Shown one piece after another: positions 41,054-49,788 of a DNA stretch of 64,000 bases. Source of the DNA: Lentzea waywayandensis. GTDB lineage: Bacteria > Actinomycetota > Actinomycetes > Mycobacteriales > Pseudonocardiaceae. Made by a program: the position numbers and the translations under genes. Within the stretch, counting starts at the first letter, position 1; every line of letters starts with the position of its first letter. The notes beneath the pieces were generated by a model. That model made no database searches, was not told the origin of the DNA, and saw nothing but the letters and a program-made list of their open reading frames with translations. The stretch is from assembly GCF_900115955.1 (NCBI RefSeq), contig NZ_FOYL01000009.1, forward strand, positions 124,001-188,000. Reading direction: 5' to 3'.

Positions 41054-44000
41054 ATGGCGGAGGACAGCGGCGTCTCGCGCAGACAGGCACTGACCATGAG
41101 CGGTGGACTGCTCGCCGGTTTCGGCCTGAGCACTGTGCTGTCGGGTGCCTCCTCGGCCGCACCGGAGCAGGCGGATGCCCAGCAGAAGGCCGTCGACCTC
41201 GCGTTGTTCCGCCCGGTCTCGGTGTCCTCGACGGACTACGCGGCCACCCCGGCGGAGTTCGCCGTGGACGGTCTCGCGCAGGTCGGCGTGCAGGGCTCCG
41301 GCTGGCGGGCCGGTCAGGGCGACGGCCAGTGGATGATCGTCGACCTGCAGGGTCGCTGCGAGATCAGCTCGATCGTGCTGACGTTCGAGGCCAAGCCGGG
41401 TGACGGCGCGTTCGACGCGAACGGCTCGCGCGCCGACACCCTCGGCACGGAGATCCTGTCCAGCTACGCGACGATCTTCGACCTCGACATCTCCGACGAC
41501 GGCAAGGTCTGGCGGACGGTCCACGCCACCGAGTCCGGCGCCGGCGGCGTGATCACCGTTCCGTTCACCCCCGCCGTCAAGGCGCGCTGGGTGCGGTTCT
41601 CCGCCTCGCGCAGGTCGACCACGAACCCGTTGGGGCTCAACGGCCTTCAGGTCTACGGCACCAGCAGGGACAACCGGCCGGCGGTGAAGGGCTGGACCAA
41701 CTGGCCGGTGCAGAACCGCGAGAACCCCGCGCTGACCGTGGCCGCGGACGGGTCCGTGCCGCTCGAGTCGGGCTGGGTGCTGACCATGCAGGACTTCGCG
41801 CCCGCCAAGGACGGCGCCGCGCTGTCCGGCCAGAACGTCGACACCCGCGGCTGGGTCCCGGCCACCGTGCCCGGCACGGTGCTCGCGTCGCTGGTCGAGC
41901 AGGGCCACCTGCCGGACCCGGTGTACGGCATGAACAACCTGAAGATCCCGGAGGCCCTGTCCCGGCACACGTGGTGGTACCGGCGCACGTTCAGCGTTCC
42001 GCGCGGCCTGGACACGGGCGCGGGCAGGCACGTGTGGCTCGAGTTCGACGGCATCAACCACGAGGCCGAGTTCTGGCTCAACGGAGCCAAGATCGGTGCG
42101 ATCAGCAACCCGTTCGGCCGGGCCGCGCTGGACGTCACGGCCACGCTGCGCAAGAGCGGCGACCAGAACCTCGCGGTCAGGATCGCGCCGATGCCGTTCC
42201 CCGGCAGCCCCGGCGACAAGGGACCGCGCGGTGAGGCGTGGGTCGGCGCGAACAGCACGATGTTCAAGAACTCCCCCACCTACCTCGCGGTGTCGGGCTG
42301 GGACTGGATGCCCGCCGTCCGCGACCGCGCCTCCGGCATCTGGAACCACGTCCGGCTGCGCTCGACCGGTGCCGTGGTGGTCGGCGACCCGCGCGTCGAC
42401 ACCGTGCTGCCGGACAAGTCGACCGCCGAGGTCACGTTCACCGTGCCGGTGCGCAACGTCGAGTCGTCCGCGAAGAGCGTCACCGTGACGGCCGAGTTCG
42501 ACGGGATCAAGGTCACCAGCACGGTCACCGTGCCCGCGAACTCCGAGGCCGCCGCCGTGTTCGCGCCGGCCACGCACCCGCAGATGCGGATCAAGAACCC
42601 GAAGCTGTGGTGGCCCAACGGCTACGGCGACCCGACGCTGCACGACCTGACGCTGACGGCCACCGTCGGCACCGCGGTCAGCGACCGCAAGAAGCTCAAG
42701 TTCGGCATCCGGCAGGTCACCTACCAGTACGACCTGCCGATCACGATCGTCGACGGCGCCGCCGACCAGACCGTCGACTTCCCGGTCCAGCAGGCCCGCT
42801 ACGTGCGGATGCAGGGCGGAAGGCGCGCCACCAGCTGGGGATTCTCGGTCTTCACGATGTCCGTTGTGGACAGCAGGACTCCCGATGCGGACCTGGCGCG
42901 CGGCAAGACCGCCACCGCGTCGTCGGCCGCCGACTGGACCTCGCCCGGCGCCGTCACCGACGGGGACCCGAAGTCCCGCTGGACCTCGAACTACAACGAC
43001 AACGAGTGGGTGCAGGTCGACCTGGGCGCCGCGACCTCGTTCGACCGCGTGGCGCTGCGCTGGGAGACGGCCTACGCGGCCACGTTCAAGATCCAGGTCT
43101 CGCAGGACGGCGACAGCTGGACCGACGTCGTGTCGCAGGACAACTCCCCCAAGCCGCTGATCATCATCGTCAACGGCGTGAAGATCTTCGCCCGTGGCGG
43201 CAGCTGGGGCTGGGACGAACTGCTGCGCCGCATGCCCGGCTCGCGTGCGGACGCCGCTGTGGCGCTGCACAAGGACATGAACTTCACCGTGATCCGCAAC
43301 TGGGTCGGCTCGTCGTACCGCGAAGAGCTGTTCGAGGCGTGCGACAAGTACGGCATCCTGCTGTGGAACGAGTTCTGGCTCGGCTGGTCCGCCGATCCCG
43401 CGAACCACGAGCAGTTCTTCGCGCAGGCCGAGGACACCGTGCTGCGCTACCGCTCGCACGCCTGCTGCGTGGTGTGGTTCGGCTGCAACGAGGGCAGCCC
43501 GCCCTACGCCGTCGACAAGGTGCTGCGCGAGATCGTGCACACCAACACGGACCTGATGTACCAGCCGAACTCGGCAGGCGGCGTGATCAGCGGCGACGGC
43601 ACGTACCGGTGGGTGGACCCGCGCAGTTACGCCACCGGCGAGAACACGGGCGGGAAGTTCGGTTTCTGGAGCGAGATCGGCCTGCCGACGGTGTCGGTGG
43701 TCGAGAGCATGCGCAACCTCGTCGGCCAGGGCAACTCCGGCTGGCCGATCGGGGACGCCTGGTACATGCACGACTGGTCGGAGAACAGCAACCAGCAGCC
43801 CAAGGGCTACCAGGCCGCGATCGACGCCCGCCTCGCGCCGTCGAGCAGCATGGAGGAGTTCTGCCGCAAGGCGCAGTTCGTCAACTACGAGAACATGCGC
43901 GCGATCTTCGAGGCCTGGAACGCCAAGCTGTGGAACGACGCTTCCGGCGTGCTGCTGTGGATGTCGCACCCGGCGTGGCACAGCACGGTGTGGCAGACCT

Positions 44001-44641
44001 ACGACTACGACATGGACGTCAACGGCAGCTACTACGGCTCCCGCAAGGGCTGCGAGCAACGGCACGTGCAGGCGAACCTGACGACCTGGCAGGTCACGGC
44101 GGTCAACCACACCGCCTCACATCTGATGGGCGTCACCGTCAAGGCACAGCTGTTCGCCTTGGACGGCAAGACGATCGGGCAGGCGCAGGAGCAGAAGCTC
44201 GACGTCGCGGCGACCTCGGCCAGCAACCTGTTCACCGTGCCGTTCGACGCCGCGCTGCCCGCGTTCCACCTGCTGCGCCTCACGCTCACCGACGCCCAGG
44301 GCAAGCAGATCTCCGAGAACACCTACTGGCGGTACCGGACCGAGGCGTCGATGCACGCCCTCAACCAGTTGGCCTACACCCAGCTCACGACCACGTTGAC
44401 CGCCAACAAGAGTGGCTACACCGCGATCGTCCGCAACGCCGGCAAGACGGTGGCCGCGATGGTCCGGCTGTCCCTGCGGGAGCGCAACGGGACCGACCGC
44501 GTGCTGCCGACCCTCTACAGCGACAACTACTTCTGGCTGCTGCCCGGTGAGGTCCGCACGGTCACGATCAACCCGCAGAAGTCCGTTCGGAACCCGCGTC
44601 TGCTGGCGGAGGCGTACAACTCGGCGCCGAAGCTGAGCTGA
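41054..44641 (+). CDS. Tat-exported GH2 enzyme (exo-glucosaminidase/mannosidase-like) with inserted discoidin module
   Basis: A 1195-aa enzyme. A Tat signal (SRRQALTMSGGLLAGFGLS) leads into a discoidin-type domain (about 50-205). The GH2 sandwich and Ig-like domains follow, with a second discoidin module at about 560-700 inserted between the Ig-like segment and the TIM barrel. The barrel resumes at FARGGSWGWDELLRR and carries WFGCNEGSPP (probable acid/base E813) and FWSEIGLPT (probable nucleophile E874). C-terminal Ig-like domains end the chain. The combination of FARGGSWGWD and CNEG resembles exo-beta-D-glucosaminidases and beta-mannosidases. ATG 41054 follows GGAG. Its last 74 bases overlap the converging lgt gene. 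Confidence 0.88.
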   Translation: MAEDSGVSRRQALTMSGGLLAGFGLSTVLSGASSAAPEQADAQQKAVDLALFRPVSVSSTDYAATPAEFAVDGLAQVGVQGSGWRAGQGDGQWMIVDLQGRCEISSIVLTFEAKPGDGAFDANGSRADTLGTEILSSYATIFDLDISDDGKVWRTVHATESGAGGVITVPFTPAVKARWVRFSASRRSTTNPLGLNGLQVYGTSRDNRPAVKGWTNWPVQNRENPALTVAADGSVPLESGWVLTMQDFAPAKDGAALSGQNVDTRGWVPATVPGTVLASLVEQGHLPDPVYGMNNLKIPEALSRHTWWYRRTFSVPRGLDTGAGRHVWLEFDGINHEAEFWLNGAKIGAISNPFGRAALDVTATLRKSGDQNLAVRIAPMPFPGSPGDKGPRGEAWVGANSTMFKNSPTYLAVSGWDWMPAVRDRASGIWNHVRLRSTGAVVVGDPRVDTVLPDKSTAEVTFTVPVRNVESSAKSVTVTAEFDGIKVTSTVTVPANSEAAAVFAPATHPQMRIKNPKLWWPNGYGDPTLHDLTLTATVGTAVSDRKKLKFGIRQVTYQYDLPITIVDGAADQTVDFPVQQARYVRMQGGRRATSWGFSVFTMSVVDSRTPDADLARGKTATASSAADWTSPGAVTDGDPKSRWTSNYNDNEWVQVDLGAATSFDRVALRWETAYAATFKIQVSQDGDSWTDVVSQDNSPKPLIIIVNGVKIFARGGSWGWDELLRRMPGSRADAAVALHKDMNFTVIRNWVGSSYREELFEACDKYGILLWNEFWLGWSADPANHEQFFAQAEDTVLRYRSHACCVVWFGCNEGSPPYAVDKVLREIVHTNTDLMYQPNSAGGVISGDGTYRWVDPRSYATGENTGGKFGFWSEIGLPTVSVVESMRNLVGQGNSGWPIGDAWYMHDWSENSNQQPKGYQAAIDARLAPSSSMEEFCRKAQFVNYENMRAIFEAWNAKLWNDASGVLLWMSHPAWHSTVWQTYDYDMDVNGSYYGSRKGCEQRHVQANLTTWQVTAVNHTASHLMGVTVKAQLFALDGKTIGQAQEQKLDVAATSASNLFTVPFDAALPAFHLLRLTLTDAQGKQISENTYWRYRTEASMHALNQLAYTQLTTTLTANKSGYTAIVRNAGKTVAAMVRLSLRERNGTDRVLPTLYSDNYFWLLPGEVRTVTINPQKSVRNPRLLAEAYNSAPKLS

Positions 44642-45476
44642 GGTCCTCACGACCTGGGTGCCGCCGTGCCGACCACACCGTCAGCGCGGCGGCTCCCAGC
44701 CCCACGATCAACGAGGTCCAGATGTTCAGGCGCAGCCCCAGGATCGTGTTCGCCTCGTCGATCCGCAGCGCCTCGATCCACAACCGGCCCAGCGTGTAGA
44801 GCACCACGTACAGCCCGAACGCCCGGCCGTGCCCGAGCCGGAACCGCCGGTCCGCCCAGATCACCACGGCCGCCGCGGCGAAGGTCCACAGCAGCTCGTA
44901 CAGGAACGCCGGGTGGAACGTCCCCAGCACCACGGGCTGTCCGTCCGGACCGATCACCGCACGGCCGGCGTCCTGGTCCCACTCGTGGATCGTGAGCGCC
45001 CACGGCAGGTCGGTCGGACCGCCGTACACCTCGTTGTTGAACCAGTTGCCGAGACGGCCGATCCCTTGCGCCAGCAGGATTCCCGGCGCCGCCGCGTCGG
45101 CCAGCGGAGGCAACGCGACACCCGCGCGCCTGGCACCGATCCAGGCTCCGAGCGCGCCGAACGCGATCGCGCCCCAGACGCCCATCCCGCCTTCCCAGAT
45201 GTAGAGGGCGCGAATGGGATCGCCGTCCGGGCCGAAGTACGGCTGCCAGGACGTGGCCACGTGGTAGAGCCGGGCGCCGACGACACCGAACGGAACACCC
45301 CAGGTGGCGATCTGGTTGATGACGCCGGGCCTGCCACCGCGCTGCACGTAGCGGCGTTCGGTCAGCCAGGCCGCGACGAGGACGCCGGCGATGATGCAGA
45401 ACGCGTAGGCGCGGATCGGCATCGGGCCGAGGTGCCAGACGCCCTGGGTCGGACTGGGGATGGCGGCCAGAAACAT
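44568..45476 (-). CDS. lgt: Prolipoprotein diacylglyceryl transferase
   Basis: A 302-aa inner-membrane enzyme that transfers diacylglycerol from phosphatidylglycerol to the lipobox Cys of prelipoproteins. It has about seven TM segments and the Lgt signature GIGRLGNWFNNEVYG; other conserved blocks are GGMGVWGAI and HPAFLYELL. It serves lipoproteins such as the sugar-binding protein at 20499. The C-terminus has a Ser/Pro-rich tail as in other actinomycetes. The gene's end overlaps the end of the GH2 gene by 74 bases, which removes room for any terminator between them. Confidence 0.95.
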   Translation of the reverse strand: MFLAAIPSPTQGVWHLGPMPIRAYAFCIIAGVLVAAWLTERRYVQRGGRPGVINQIATWGVPFGVVGARLYHVATSWQPYFGPDGDPIRALYIWEGGMGVWGAIAFGALGAWIGARRAGVALPPLADAAAPGILLAQGIGRLGNWFNNEVYGGPTDLPWALTIHEWDQDAGRAVIGPDGQPVVLGTFHPAFLYELLWTFAAAAVVIWADRRFRLGHGRAFGLYVVLYTLGRLWIEALRIDEANTILGLRLNIWTSLIVGLGAAALTVWSARRHPGREDLSSASAPSCTPPPADAGSERTSAG

Positions 45477-45493
45477 CGCGCCACCCTAACGAC

Positions 45494-45531
45494 GCCGGGG
45501 CCTGCGCACTGTAAAGTCCGCAGGCCCCGGC
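45494..45531 (-). terminator. Terminator of the X-Pro peptidase gene
   Basis: A 13-bp perfect GC-rich stem (45494-45506 with 45519-45531) and a 12-base loop lies 7 bases beyond the peptidase stop and upstream of the lgt start, so lgt must have its own promoter or depend on readthrough. Confidence 0.85.
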
Positions 45532-45537
45532 TCGTCG

Positions 45538-47319
45538 TCACTTGTTCAGCGCACCGCCGACGATCGGCAGCACCACCTTGCTGACGCCCAGCGACACGTT
45601 CAGCGAGACACCGCTCGCAGCCGTGTCCGCGGCGAGGTAGGCGTTGTGGTTCGTGACGAGCACGATCCCGATCCGGTGCCCGGCAGGGACCAGCGCGTCA
45701 CGGGCGTGCAGCTTCCAGGTGACGTCCGCGGTGGACCCGTTGGTGGGCAACGGGGTCGCGGTCTCCAGCGACAACCGGTTCTTGGCGTCGATGGCACCCT
45801 TGGTCAGCATCGTCGCCGAGACCGCCTGGATCGACACGTCCGGTGGACGCGCGCAGCCGGTCTTGTCCCGCAGGTCGTTGCGGCCGCACACCTCCGTGGA
45901 CAGTTGCAGCGGGCTGCGTTCGGACAGCACCGCCTGCGTGCTCGGGCCGTAGTCCACCAGCAATGCCGTGAGCGGCGTCGACGCCCGGTTCGACGCGACG
46001 CGCACCGTCAGGCTGACCTCGCCGGACAACCGCGCGTCCTTCGTCAGCGGTGCCGTCACGTAGGCGAGCCGGCTGGTGTTCGCGGTCTCCGGGTTGGCCA
46101 TCATGGTCGTCTCGCTGATGTTCGCGTTCGCGCCCAGGGTCTGCGTGCCACTGGAAACCGGTGCGGTGGTCAGCGAACCGGACATTCCACCGGCCGCAGG
46201 GCCGAAGTACAGCGTCGTGGCCTGGGTGTCCGGTCGCGGCCACGAGGCGGCCTGTTCCCAGCTGCCGTCCGGCTTCTGCACGTCGGCCATGGGCTCGTCC
46301 ATGATTCCGTTGTCCGCGCCCTTGAGCCAGTGGTCCATCCACAGCCCCATGACGCGCTGCCACTCGGCCTGACGGAACGAGATCGGGTCGAGGTGCCCGC
46401 CGCGGTGCAGCCAGATCTTGCGCGGCACGTTCCGGTCCGCGAGTTCCTTCCACCAGCGGCCGAACTGCGACGGCTTGACGTTCCAGTCCGCCTGGCCGTG
46501 CACGACGAACACCGACGCGGACGTGTTCTGCGCGCCCGGCCGGTAGTCGCGGGCCTTCCAGAACGACGTGTAGTCGAAGGACTGGTCGCCGTCGTCCGCG
46601 GAGAGCTTGTCGAAGACCGGCTTGCACTTCGCCTTCTGCGCCGAGCTGACGACGTAGTTGGCGAGGAACGTGGGGTAGTTGGATTCCCAGCCCTTGTAAC
46701 CGATGCCCTGGTCACGGGCGTACTCGTACCAGCTGGAGATCGCGGCGATCGGCACGATCGTCTTCACGCCGGGGATGTTCGCCGCGGCCGCCGCGTTGGG
46801 CAGCGTTCCGTTGTAGGACACGCCGAGCATGCCGACGTTGCCCGTGCTCCAACTCGCGACCGCCGGCCGTCCGTCGGCGTAGAACGCCTTCGCACGGCCG
46901 TTGAGCCAGTCCACGACCGCACGGACGCTTGCCGTGTCCTCGGGACCACCGGTGGTCGGGCAGCCGGTCGAGCGGGAGGTGCCTTGCATCTCCATCTCGA
47001 CCACGGCGTACCCGCGCGGCACGAAGTACTCGTCGTACCAACGGCCGAAGCCGCGGGGCACGTTCGTCGCGGACGCGGCAGCGGCACCCAGCCCGTAGTA
47101 GGGACTGGCCTCCATCACGACCGGCACTCGTCCGGCCGTGTCGGGCCGCATGACGTCGGCGGCGATCCGGTCGGGCGCGCCGTCCGAGTCACTGTCGATG
47201 GTGGACTCGACGTAGACGGTTTCGGTGATCGCCGCGGCGGCTGGGGCCGCGGCCGAGACAGGCGTGTAGATCGTCGCGGCCGTGAGCAGGGTGGCCGCGA
47301 CGAGATAGACCCTTCGCAT
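45538..47319 (-). CDS. Secreted X-Pro dipeptidyl-peptidase (CocE/NonD, S15 type)
   Basis: A 593-aa secreted alpha/beta hydrolase. A signal peptide ends near residue 30. The catalytic triad is visible as Ser in GVSYNGTLPN, Asp in VHGQADWNV and His in HRGGHLDP; a jelly-roll C-terminal domain (about 380-590) completes the S15/CocE layout. It would remove X-Pro dipeptides or hydrolyse related acyl esters outside the cell. A GGAGG site precedes ATG 47319. The 5' leader holds a 9-bp hairpin (47335-47372), described separately. Confidence 0.9.
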   Translation of the reverse strand: MRRVYLVAATLLTAATIYTPVSAAAPAAAAITETVYVESTIDSDSDGAPDRIAADVMRPDTAGRVPVVMEASPYYGLGAAAASATNVPRGFGRWYDEYFVPRGYAVVEMEMQGTSRSTGCPTTGGPEDTASVRAVVDWLNGRAKAFYADGRPAVASWSTGNVGMLGVSYNGTLPNAAAAANIPGVKTIVPIAAISSWYEYARDQGIGYKGWESNYPTFLANYVVSSAQKAKCKPVFDKLSADDGDQSFDYTSFWKARDYRPGAQNTSASVFVVHGQADWNVKPSQFGRWWKELADRNVPRKIWLHRGGHLDPISFRQAEWQRVMGLWMDHWLKGADNGIMDEPMADVQKPDGSWEQAASWPRPDTQATTLYFGPAAGGMSGSLTTAPVSSGTQTLGANANISETTMMANPETANTSRLAYVTAPLTKDARLSGEVSLTVRVASNRASTPLTALLVDYGPSTQAVLSERSPLQLSTEVCGRNDLRDKTGCARPPDVSIQAVSATMLTKGAIDAKNRLSLETATPLPTNGSTADVTWKLHARDALVPAGHRIGIVLVTNHNAYLAADTAASGVSLNVSLGVSKVVLPIVGGALNK

Positions 47320-47334
47320 GTGTTCCTCCGTCGG

Positions 47335-47408
47335 AGGGCCCGATGAAGCAGCAGGGATGGAACTCGGGCCCTACGAAGGAATCTCACCGAATCCGGCGGT
47401 GTCGCCGG
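47335..47408 (-). terminator. Two hairpins between the desaturase and peptidase genes
   Basis: Reading leftward from the desaturase stop, CCGGCG/CGCCGG (47393-47408, loop 4) comes first. Then AGGGCCCGA/TCGGGCCCT (47335-47343 with 47364-47372, loop 20) lies 16 bases before the peptidase start. The first is a likely terminator for the desaturase gene; the second could be part of it or a leader structure of the peptidase mRNA. Confidence 0.5.
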
Positions 47409-47439
47409 TACGGCCGAAAGATCTAAACCATTACCGGTC

Positions 47440-48558
47440 TCAGGCGGCGACCAGTTCCTTGTCGCGGTCCGGGGTCTTGACCTTCGGCTTCTTGTTCGGC
47501 AGCGACAGGCGGAACACCTTGTGCCACGCCGAGAAGACCTGCTTGGGCAGCGGGCCGGTCACGTAGTCCAGCTCGTACTTCTCGAACAGCGCGCGCACCT
47601 TCACCGCGACCTCGGCGTATCGGTTGCTCGGCAGGTCCGGGAACAGGTGGTGCTCGATCTGGTGCGACAGGTTGCCGGTCATGAAGTGCATGGCCTTGCT
47701 GCCGCTGATGTTCGCCGAGCCCATCATCTGACGCAGGTACCACTGGCCGCGCGTCTCGCCCCTGATCGACCGGCGCTCGAAGGTCTGCACACCCTCCGGG
47801 AAGTGACCACACATGATCACCGAGTGCGACCAGAGGTTGCGGATCAGGTTCGCGGTGAACGTCGCGGCGAGCGTGGTGAGGAACGACGGGCCCGACAGCA
47901 GCGGGTGGATCACGTAGTCCTTGAGCACCTGCTTGCGGATCTTGCGGCCCACGGCCTTGGCCCGCGCGACGAACTCGGGGTTCTTGCGGCGGCGCTTGTG
48001 CAGGTTCTTGCCGAGCTCCAGGTCGTACGCGGCGATGCCGTACTCGAAGAAGCAGGCGTTGATGAAGTTCCAGAGCGGCTGGGCGAGGTACATCGGGTGC
48101 CACTTCTGGTCCTCGTCCACGCGCATGATGCCGTAGCCGAGGTCGTTGTCCTTGCCGATCACGTTGGTGTACGTGTGGTGCAGCTCGTTGTGCGAGTGCT
48201 TCCACTGGTCGGCCGGCGAGACGTGGTCCCACTCCCAGGTCGTGGAGTGGATCTTCGGGTCGCGCATCCAGTCCCACTGGCCGTGCAGGATGTTGTGGCC
48301 GATCTCCATGTTGTCCATGATCTTCGCCACGGACAGACCGGCGGTGCCGATGATCCACGCCGGCGGGAAGAGCGAGAACAGCAGGATGCCGCGGCTCGTC
48401 AGCTCCAGCTTGCGCTGCACCGAGATGACCTTGCGGATGTACGCGGCGTCCTTCTCACCACGGCTCGCGATGACCTCGTCGCGGATCGCGTCGAGTTCGC
48501 GGCCGAGCTCCTCGATCTGCTCGTCGGTGAGGTGGGCGGTGGGATCGATGGCGGTCAT
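47440..48558 (-). CDS. Acyl-CoA/fatty acid desaturase (DesA3-like)
   Basis: A 372-aa membrane-bound diiron desaturase. All three histidine boxes are present: HNILH (88-92), HNELHH (123-128) and HQIEHH (299-304). The length and the adjacent reductase resemble mycobacterial DesA3, the stearoyl-CoA delta-9 desaturase that produces oleate. It is transcribed with the reductase gene upstream (77-base gap) and probably receives electrons from it. A divergent PucR-type regulator is next to the reductase gene and may control both. Confidence 0.93.
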   Translation of the reverse strand: MTAIDPTAHLTDEQIEELGRELDAIRDEVIASRGEKDAAYIRKVISVQRKLELTSRGILLFSLFPPAWIIGTAGLSVAKIMDNMEIGHNILHGQWDWMRDPKIHSTTWEWDHVSPADQWKHSHNELHHTYTNVIGKDNDLGYGIMRVDEDQKWHPMYLAQPLWNFINACFFEYGIAAYDLELGKNLHKRRRKNPEFVARAKAVGRKIRKQVLKDYVIHPLLSGPSFLTTLAATFTANLIRNLWSHSVIMCGHFPEGVQTFERRSIRGETRGQWYLRQMMGSANISGSKAMHFMTGNLSHQIEHHLFPDLPSNRYAEVAVKVRALFEKYELDYVTGPLPKQVFSAWHKVFRLSLPNKKPKVKTPDRDKELVAA

Positions 48559-48635
48559 GAAGCTCGCTTTCCGGGGAACCAGTGGCTGGGGGGTGGAGCC
48601 ACTTCACGGGGGAGGAATGTCTGTGGTGGGCCTGG

Positions 48636-49703
48636 CTAGCGTTCGAGTTCGCAAGGGCCCGCCGCGGCGGACACGCAGGTCTGGACGAGCACGTGGGCGG
48701 TGGGGCTGTCCGAGGCCTCGGTGATCTCGCCAGTGCGCAGGTCCCTCACGGCGCCGGACTTCAGCGGCGTCACGCAGCCGAAACAGATGCCCATGCGGCA
48801 CCCGGACGGCATCAGCACACCGGCCTCCTCGCCGATGTTCAGCAACGGAGTCGCGCCATCGGCCTCGACGGTCTTGCCCGTCTTGCCGAACGTGACCTCG
48901 CCACCCTCGCCGGCGACGACGACGGTGGGCCGGAAGCGCTCCATGTGCAGGCGCTCGGCGACACCGTGCTTCGCCCAGTGCTCCTCGGCGGCGTCGAGCA
49001 GGCCGGTCGGGCCGCAGGCCCAGGTCTCGCGCTCGGCCCAGTCGGGCACGAGCTTCTCCAGCTCGGCGATGTCGAGCATGCCGTCGGTGTCGGTGTGCAG
49101 CTCGACCAGCGTCAGCGCTTTGTCGGCCACCAGGTCGTGCAGGTCGTTGCGGAAGATCACGTCTTCCTTGCGCGGCGCGGAGTGCACCATCACGACGTCG
49201 GCGAACTTCGTGTCGCGCAACATGCCCATGACGGGCGTGATGCCGCTGCCGGCCGTCAGGTAGAGCACCTTCGCGGGCTTGGCGGCGGGCAGCACGAACT
49301 CGCCGGTGGCCTGGTCGAGCTGGATGACCGTGCCGGGCTTGGCCTTGCGGACCAGGTGGTTGCTGACCTTGCCGTCGGGGATGGCCTTCACGGTGATCGT
49401 GATGCGACCGTCGGCGCGGCTCGTCGGCGATGTCACCGAGTACGCACGCCACAGGCGCACGCCGTCGACGTCGATCCCGATCCGGATGTACTGACCGGCG
49501 ACGTGACCGCGCCAGCCCTTCCCGGGCCTGATCACGATGGTCGCGGCATCGTCGGTCTCGCGGTGCACGGCCTCGATGCGGCCGCGCAGGTCAGCACCCG
49601 CTCGAAGTGGGCTGACCAGGTCGAGGTAGTCGGACGGCAGCAGCGGCGTCGTGACCAACTCAAGCAGTTTCCACGCCCTGCTGCGGAGGGCGGCACTAGT
49701 CAT
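48636..49703 (-). CDS. Ferredoxin reductase with fused 2Fe-2S domain, desaturase electron donor
   Basis: A 355-aa NAD(P)H oxidoreductase: FAD-binding barrel with RAYSVTSP, NAD domain (LTAGSGITPVMGML and WACGPTGLL), and a C-terminal plant-type ferredoxin domain with C-x4-C-x2-C in CRMGICFGCV and a last Cys in VQTCVSAA. This matches the Rv3230c type that feeds DesA3 in mycobacteria. It precedes the desaturase gene in the same operon. The short region upstream (49704-49788) is shared with the divergent PucR gene. Confidence 0.93.
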   Translation of the reverse strand: MTSAALRSRAWKLLELVTTPLLPSDYLDLVSPLRAGADLRGRIEAVHRETDDAATIVIRPGKGWRGHVAGQYIRIGIDVDGVRLWRAYSVTSPTSRADGRITITVKAIPDGKVSNHLVRKAKPGTVIQLDQATGEFVLPAAKPAKVLYLTAGSGITPVMGMLRDTKFADVVMVHSAPRKEDVIFRNDLHDLVADKALTLVELHTDTDGMLDIAELEKLVPDWAERETWACGPTGLLDAAEEHWAKHGVAERLHMERFRPTVVVAGEGGEVTFGKTGKTVEADGATPLLNIGEEAGVLMPSGCRMGICFGCVTPLKSGAVRDLRTGEITEASDSPTAHVLVQTCVSAAAGPCELER

Positions 49704-49733
49704 GACTCCAGCTTGATAGCCCCAGGGCGTAAA

Positions 49734-49749
49734 GTCCTGTCCGTAGGAC
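49734..49749. promoter_or_regulatory. Inverted repeat in the desaturase/PucR divergent region
   Basis: GTCCT (49734-49738) and AGGAC (49745-49749) form a short inverted repeat with a 6-base centre between the divergent reductase and PucR genes. It is the only obvious dyad there, a candidate operator for the PucR protein. Confidence 0.4.
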
Positions 49750-49788
49750 GTGAATCTGCCGGGCTGGATTGTTCGCAGGGAACAAATC

